DNA of 8,615 nucleotides from Deltaproteobacteria bacterium (lineage in GTDB: Bacteria > Desulfobacterota > Deferrimicrobia > Deferrimicrobiales > Deferrimicrobiaceae). The stretch is taken from contig JAGGAJ010000076.1 in assembly GCA_017889845.1 (NCBI GenBank), positions 1-8,615 on the forward strand, written 5' to 3'. Position 1 is the first letter of the stretch, and every line of letters begins with the position of its first letter. The notes beneath the pieces were generated by a model, which was given only the letters and a program-made list of their open reading frames with translations, made no database searches and was not told where the DNA came from. The translations under genes were made by a program, and so were the position numbers. Below are positions 5,877 through 8,615 of this stretch, piece after piece.

Positions 5877-6875
5877 ATGCGCGTGCTGGGGATCGAGAGT
5901 TCCTGCGACGAGACCGCCGCAGCCGTCTACGACGGGTCCGCGGGGCTCCTCTCCAACGTCGTTTCCTCCCAGGTGAAGGTCCACGCCGCATACGGAGGCG
6001 TAGTGCCGGAGCTCGCCTCCCGGGAACACCTGAAGTCCGTGGTTCCGGTGGTGGAGAAGGCTCTTGCGGACGCCGGTTCGGGCCGGGACGCCATCGACGG
6101 GATCGCCGCGACCGCGGGACCGGGGCTGATCGGGTCCCTGCTGGTGGGGCTGTGCTTCGCCAAGTCCCTCTCCTTCGCGTGGGAGAAGCCCGTCTGCGGC
6201 GTGGACCACCTGGAATCCCACGTCTACGCCGTCTTCCTCGAGAGCGAGGTCGTCTTCCCGTACGTCGCCCTGCTCGTGTCGGGCGGGCACACCTCCCTGT
6301 TCCGCGTGACCGGCTGGGAGGCGATGCGGTTCCTGGGCGGCACGCTGGACGACGCGGCGGGGGAGGCGTTCGACAAGGCGGCGAAGATGATGGGGGTGGG
6401 GTACCCCGGGGGCGTGGCCATCGATCGCCTGTCGCAGGGCGCGGACCCCGCGCGGTACCGCTTCCCGCGTGCGTGGCTCTCCCACGACTCGGCGGACTTC
6501 TCCTTCTCGGGACTCAAGACGGCGCTCCGGACCTTCCTCGCCTCCCCGGAAGGGGCCGCCGCGAAGGTGGAGGACGTCGCCGCCTCGTTCCAGGAGGCGA
6601 TCGTCGACGTCCTCGCCGGGAAGGCGCTCGCGGCGGCGAAGCGGGAAGGGATCCCGCGGCTGGTCCTTTCGGGCGGCGTGTCGGCCAACTCCCGGCTGCG
6701 GTTGCTTGCGCGGGAGCGGGGTGCCGCGGAAGGGGTGGACGTGTATCTCCCGTCCAGATCCCTGTGCACCGACAACGCCGCCATGGTGGCGCTGCTCGGG
6801 GAGCGGCGGATGTCCGCGGGCTCCCGGTCGGGGCCGGAGCTGAACGCCTATGCCGCCTCCCGGTTCACCCGCTGA
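5877..6875 (+). CDS. tsaD: TsaD, tRNA N6-threonylcarbamoyladenosine (t6A37) transferase subunit
   Basis: 332 residues (E. coli 337). TsaD, a Kae1/ASKHA-fold cytoplasmic enzyme, transfers the threonylcarbamoyl group from TC-AMP to A37 of ANN-decoding tRNAs, working with TsaB and TsaE (not in this window). Motifs are intact: N-terminal VLGIESSCDETA (residues 3-14), metal-binding HLESH (H111, H115) with the distal Asp of CTDNAAM (D299), nucleotide-binding VSGGHT (134-139), TLDDAAGEAFDK and VLSGGVSANSRL. The ATG at 5877 follows the PIN-PhoH stop by 5 bases with no evident SD, so translation probably depends on coupling. The 3' end overlaps rsmA by 26 bases. No truncation or missing catalytic residue is seen. 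Confidence 0.97.
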   Translation: MRVLGIESSCDETAAAVYDGSAGLLSNVVSSQVKVHAAYGGVVPELASREHLKSVVPVVEKALADAGSGRDAIDGIAATAGPGLIGSLLVGLCFAKSLSFAWEKPVCGVDHLESHVYAVFLESEVVFPYVALLVSGGHTSLFRVTGWEAMRFLGGTLDDAAGEAFDKAAKMMGVGYPGGVAIDRLSQGADPARYRFPRAWLSHDSADFSFSGLKTALRTFLASPEGAAAKVEDVAASFQEAIVDVLAGKALAAAKREGIPRLVLSGGVSANSRLRLLARERGAAEGVDVYLPSRSLCTDNAAMVALLGERRMSAGSRSGPELNAYAASRFTR

Positions 6876-7692
6876 CAATCCGCGGCGGACCCTCGCCGCC
6901 CTGGGCCTCGCCCCGCGGAAGCGCCTCGGGCAGAACTTCCTCCACGACGGCAACGTCGTCCGGAAGATCGTGGCCCTCGCGCGGGCATATCCTCCCCCCT
7001 TCCTGGAGATCGGCCCCGGCCTGGGGGCGCTGACCGGCCCGCTGGCCGAATCCGGCGTCCCCGTGCTGGCCGTGGAGGTCGACCGGGGTCTTTCCGCCCA
7101 CCTGGCGGAGCAGTTCGCGGGCACCTCCGTGGAGATCCTCGAAGCGGATTTCCTGGGTATCTCCGGGCCTGAGTGGCTCCGGCGCTTCCCCCGGGGCGGC
7201 ACGGTGGTCGGGAACCTGCCGTACTCCATCTCCTCGCCGGTCGTCCTGCGGCTGATCGAGCTTCGGGGACTCTTCCCCCGGGCGGTCCTGATGCTCCAGC
7301 GGGAGATGGCGGAACGGCTGCTGGCTTCGCCCGGCGGGAAAGAGTACGGAATCCTGTCCGTCTACCTGTCGGTGCTCGCCGAGGCCAGGCGGGAGTTCGC
7401 CGTCGCCCGGGGATGTTTCCACCCCGCCCCCGAAGTGGACTCGGCGGTGGTGACCGTCCGGTTTTTCGGGTCTTTCCCCGATCCGCTCGTCGAGTCCCTG
7501 CGGGTCGTGGTCCGTGCAGCCTTCGCGCACAGGCGGAAAACGTTGAGGAACGCCCCGGTCCCTTTCCTCCCGGGGGGGGCGGGGGAATGGTGCGGATTGC
7601 TGGAAGCCGCGGGGATCGACCCCTCCCGCCGCGCGGAAACCGTTCCCCCCGCGTCGTACCTCGGCCTGGCCCGCCGTTTCGCCCGAATGTAG
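6850..7692 (+). CDS. rsmA: RsmA (KsgA), 16S rRNA adenine-N6,N6-dimethyltransferase
   Basis: 280 residues (E. coli 273). RsmA uses S-adenosylmethionine to dimethylate two adjacent adenines in the 3'-terminal hairpin of 16S rRNA (A1518/A1519 in E. coli) late in 30S assembly. Visible motifs: RKRLGQNFLHD (23-33), SAM-binding FLEIGPGLGALT (51-62), VEVDRGL, EADFL, catalytic NLPYSISSPV (122-131; E. coli has NLPYNIS), and FHPAPEVDSAVV near the start of the C-terminal lobe. The C-terminal AFAHRRKTLRN is typical. The ATG at 6850 lies inside tsaD with GGAG at 6836-6839 as a possible SD; the distance to the LGQNFL motif fits the family. A G8 tract (7572-7579) lies within the C-terminal coding region. Confidence 0.97.
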   Translation: MPPPGSPADNPRRTLAALGLAPRKRLGQNFLHDGNVVRKIVALARAYPPPFLEIGPGLGALTGPLAESGVPVLAVEVDRGLSAHLAEQFAGTSVEILEADFLGISGPEWLRRFPRGGTVVGNLPYSISSPVVLRLIELRGLFPRAVLMLQREMAERLLASPGGKEYGILSVYLSVLAEARREFAVARGCFHPAPEVDSAVVTVRFFGSFPDPLVESLRVVVRAAFAHRRKTLRNAPVPFLPGGAGEWCGLLEAAGIDPSRRAETVPPASYLGLARRFARM

Positions 7693-7730
7693 TGGTAAAA
7701 ACGCTTCCCCCCGCTTACAATTGACCGGAA
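7693..7730 (+). promoter_or_regulatory. Possible promoter in the rsmA-dNK gap (weak)
   Basis: This 38-base gap is unusually AT-containing for the window. TACAAT at 7716-7721 matches the -10 consensus at five of six positions. With a 17-base spacer the -35 would be TGGTAA (7693-7698), a poor match. A transcript would start about 3 bases before the ATG at 7731, giving a nearly leaderless mRNA. The dNK gene also lacks a clear SD (GGAA only). Cotranscription with rsmA is at least as likely. Confidence 0.25.
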
Positions 7731-8381
7731 ATGAACGATCCGAAAACCCCCCGTTACATCGCGATCGAGGGACCGATCGGGGTCGGGAAGTCATCCCTGG
7801 CCAAGATCCTCGCCCGGAAGTTCGGGGCCCGCCTCGTGAAAGAGGATGTGGCGAACAACCCGTTCCTGGAGCGTTTCTACGAGGATCCCAGGAAATTCGC
7901 CTTCCAGACCCAACTCTTCTTCCTCCTGTCCCGGTACCGCCAGCAGAAGGAGGTGGCCCAGGGGAACCTCTTCGAGGCCGGAGTGGTGTGCGACTACATC
8001 CTGGCCAAGGACAAGATCTTCGCCCTCATCAACCTGGAGGACGACGAGGTCTCGCTCTACGAGTCGATCTACAAGCTCCTCGTGTCGACCCTCCCGAAAC
8101 CGGACATGGTCATCTACCTGCAGGCGCGCCCGGAGGTGCTGCTGTCCCGGGTCCGGAAGCGGGGGATCGCCTACGAGCGGAACATCTCCCTTGACTACCT
8201 GAAGACGCTGAGCGATGCTTATAATGAATATTTCTTCCACTACAACGAGACCCCGCTCCTGGTGGTGAACACGAGCGAGATCGACTTTGTGGAGAGCCCC
8301 CGCGACCTTGAACATCTCGTGAGAGAGGTCAAGAGTGTGAAACGCGGGACGCAGCACTACATACCGCTGGGATCCAGGTAA
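7731..8381 (+). CDS. Deoxynucleoside kinase (dNK family)
   Basis: 216 residues, normal for the bacterial dNK family. It should phosphorylate deoxynucleosides to 5'-monophosphates for dNTP salvage in the cytoplasm. Evidence: P-loop GPIGVGKSS (residues 14-22, K20), an ED-x-NPFLERFYEDP segment lining the substrate site, CDYILAKDKIFA (D88) where other family members carry the DRS/ERS motif, and an Arg-rich lid RVRKRGIAYERN followed by YLKTLSDAYNEYFFHYN. Dimer-type helices are predicted between these. The base specificity (dA, dG, dC or dT) cannot be read from the sequence, so no symbol is given. The ATG at 7731 is 38 bases after rsmA with only GGAA upstream. The gene is followed by an intrinsic terminator and panB; dNK next to panB recurs in deltaproteobacterial relatives as I recall them. 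Confidence 0.9.
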   Translation: MNDPKTPRYIAIEGPIGVGKSSLAKILARKFGARLVKEDVANNPFLERFYEDPRKFAFQTQLFFLLSRYRQQKEVAQGNLFEAGVVCDYILAKDKIFALINLEDDEVSLYESIYKLLVSTLPKPDMVIYLQARPEVLLSRVRKRGIAYERNISLDYLKTLSDAYNEYFFHYNETPLLVVNTSEIDFVESPRDLEHLVREVKSVKRGTQHYIPLGSR

Positions 8382-8464
8382 GCCGGACCTAGACGGGATC
8401 GTTATCGGGGAGCGGCGGCGGTGCGCGGGGATCGCGCCCTGCCGGCGCCCGGCGCGACTTCTCG
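8382..8464 (+). other. GC-rich spacer / possible panB leader with alternative stems
   Basis: No reading frame with support. Two stems that exclude each other are visible: GCGCG 8423-8427 with CGCGC 8433-8437, and TCGCGCC 8432-8438 with GGCGCGA 8451-8457. A further GCCG 8441-8444 can pair with CGGC 8450-8453. I recognise no known riboswitch class. In DNA this GC-rich such pairings can arise by chance. Confidence 0.35.
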
Positions 8465-8503
8465 CGGCCTTCCGGATACGGTTCCGGGAGGCCGTTTCGT
8501 TTT
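8465..8503 (+). terminator. Intrinsic terminator between the dNK gene and panB
   Basis: An 11-bp stem, CGGCCTTCCGG (8465-8475) with CCGGGAGGCCG (8484-8494) including one G-U pair, has an 8-base loop and is followed by TTTCGTTTT (8495-8503). It probably ends the long upstream transcript. It finishes only 3 bases before the panB Shine-Dalgarno region, so it could instead be an attenuator in the panB leader. Confidence 0.75.
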
Positions 8504-8506
8504 ACG

Positions 8507-8511
8507 GGAGG
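8507..8511 (+). promoter_or_regulatory. Shine-Dalgarno of panB
   Basis: GGAGG lies 9 bases before the ATG at 8521 and supports that start. It is just downstream of the terminator T-tract, so a terminated transcript would lack it. Confidence 0.75.
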
Positions 8512-8520
8512 GACGCGGAA

Positions 8521-8615
8521 ATGGCGACGCGGAAGACCATCATGCCCGACCTCGCGCGGATGAAGGCGGACGGGTCGAGGATCGTGATGATCACGGCGTA
8601 CGACGCCCTCTTCGC
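8521..8615 (+). CDS. panB: PanB, 3-methyl-2-oxobutanoate hydroxymethyltransferase (5' end only)
   Basis: Only 31 complete codons are present; the gene runs off the window. PanB transfers a hydroxymethyl group from 5,10-methylenetetrahydrofolate to 2-oxoisovalerate, giving ketopantoate, the first committed step of pantothenate/CoA synthesis. The fragment (KTIMPDLARMKADGSRIVMITAYDALF) matches the PanB N-terminus: the T-I-x-x-L-x-x-x-K segment and the ITAYD signature before the first barrel strand and helix. The metal-binding residues and catalytic Lys of the family lie beyond the edge. The ATG at 8521 has a good SD. panC is often the next gene but cannot be checked here. Confidence 0.9.
   Translation, partial: MATRKTIMPDLARMKADGSRIVMITAYDALF

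Noticed and set aside
4189..5991. 600-residue open frame on the minus strand opposite the PIN-PhoH gene and flanks
   Set aside because: Its composition is Arg/Leu/Gly/His-rich with no family motif, and it lies opposite genes with clear catalytic motifs. Long antisense frames are expected in GC-rich DNA.
7572..7585. G8-C-G5 tract in rsmA as a G-quadruplex
   Set aside because: Only two interrupted G-runs are present; a quadruplex could be forced only by splitting the long run, so the case is weak compared with tolB.
1..8615. Novel defence, mobile or biosynthetic gene system
   Set aside because: Every gene belongs to a known housekeeping family; there are no transposases, integrases, repeats of CRISPR type, tRNA-adjacent att sites or change in base composition.

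Overview
The window is 8.6 kb of GC-rich bacterial chromosome from a Gram-negative (diderm) organism. All recognisable genes are on the + strand, packed with gaps of 4-47 bases or short overlaps, so bases 1-8381 read like one long transcription unit. I see no RNA gene, mobile element, CRISPR array or sign of recent transfer. The Tol-Pal genes require an outer membrane. The high GC, the compact TolA/TonB-like protein and a deoxynucleoside kinase just before panB resemble Desulfobacterota / deltaproteobacteria (Geobacter-like relatives), but that placement is inference from style and gene order and is not proven here.

Region 1 (1-4523) is the complete Tol-Pal envelope module in canonical order: the 3' end of tolQ, then tolR, tolA, tolB, pal and cpoB (ybgF). 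TolQ and TolR form the proton-driven inner-membrane motor. TolA spans the periplasm. TolB is the periplasmic propeller and Pal is the peptidoglycan-binding outer-membrane lipoprotein. CpoB links the machine to wall synthesis at division. Key residues are visible in each: TolQ channel threonines, TolR membrane Asp, TolA SxxxH, TolB SPDG blades, Pal lipobox and GHCDERG motif. Local features are a TTG start for tolA inside tolR, three 36-bp tandem repeats in tolA, a G-quadruplex-like motif in tolB and a hairpin in the tolB-pal gap.

Region 2 (4549-7692) is an RNA-related block: a PIN-PhoH ATPase/putative RNase, tsaD (tRNA t6A37 synthesis) and rsmA/ksgA (16S rRNA adenine dimethylation). tsaD starts 5 bases after the PIN-PhoH stop and rsmA starts inside tsaD, which suggests translational coupling.

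Region 3 (7731-8615) holds a deoxynucleoside kinase, a 139-base spacer with a convincing intrinsic terminator, and the first 31 codons of panB (pantothenate/CoA synthesis). The terminator ends just before the panB Shine-Dalgarno, an arrangement that could be an attenuator.

Overall this is a conserved housekeeping region. I do not find a new defence, mobile or biosynthetic system. The most useful leads are the panB leader, the tolA start and tract features, and the tolB G-quadruplex motif.
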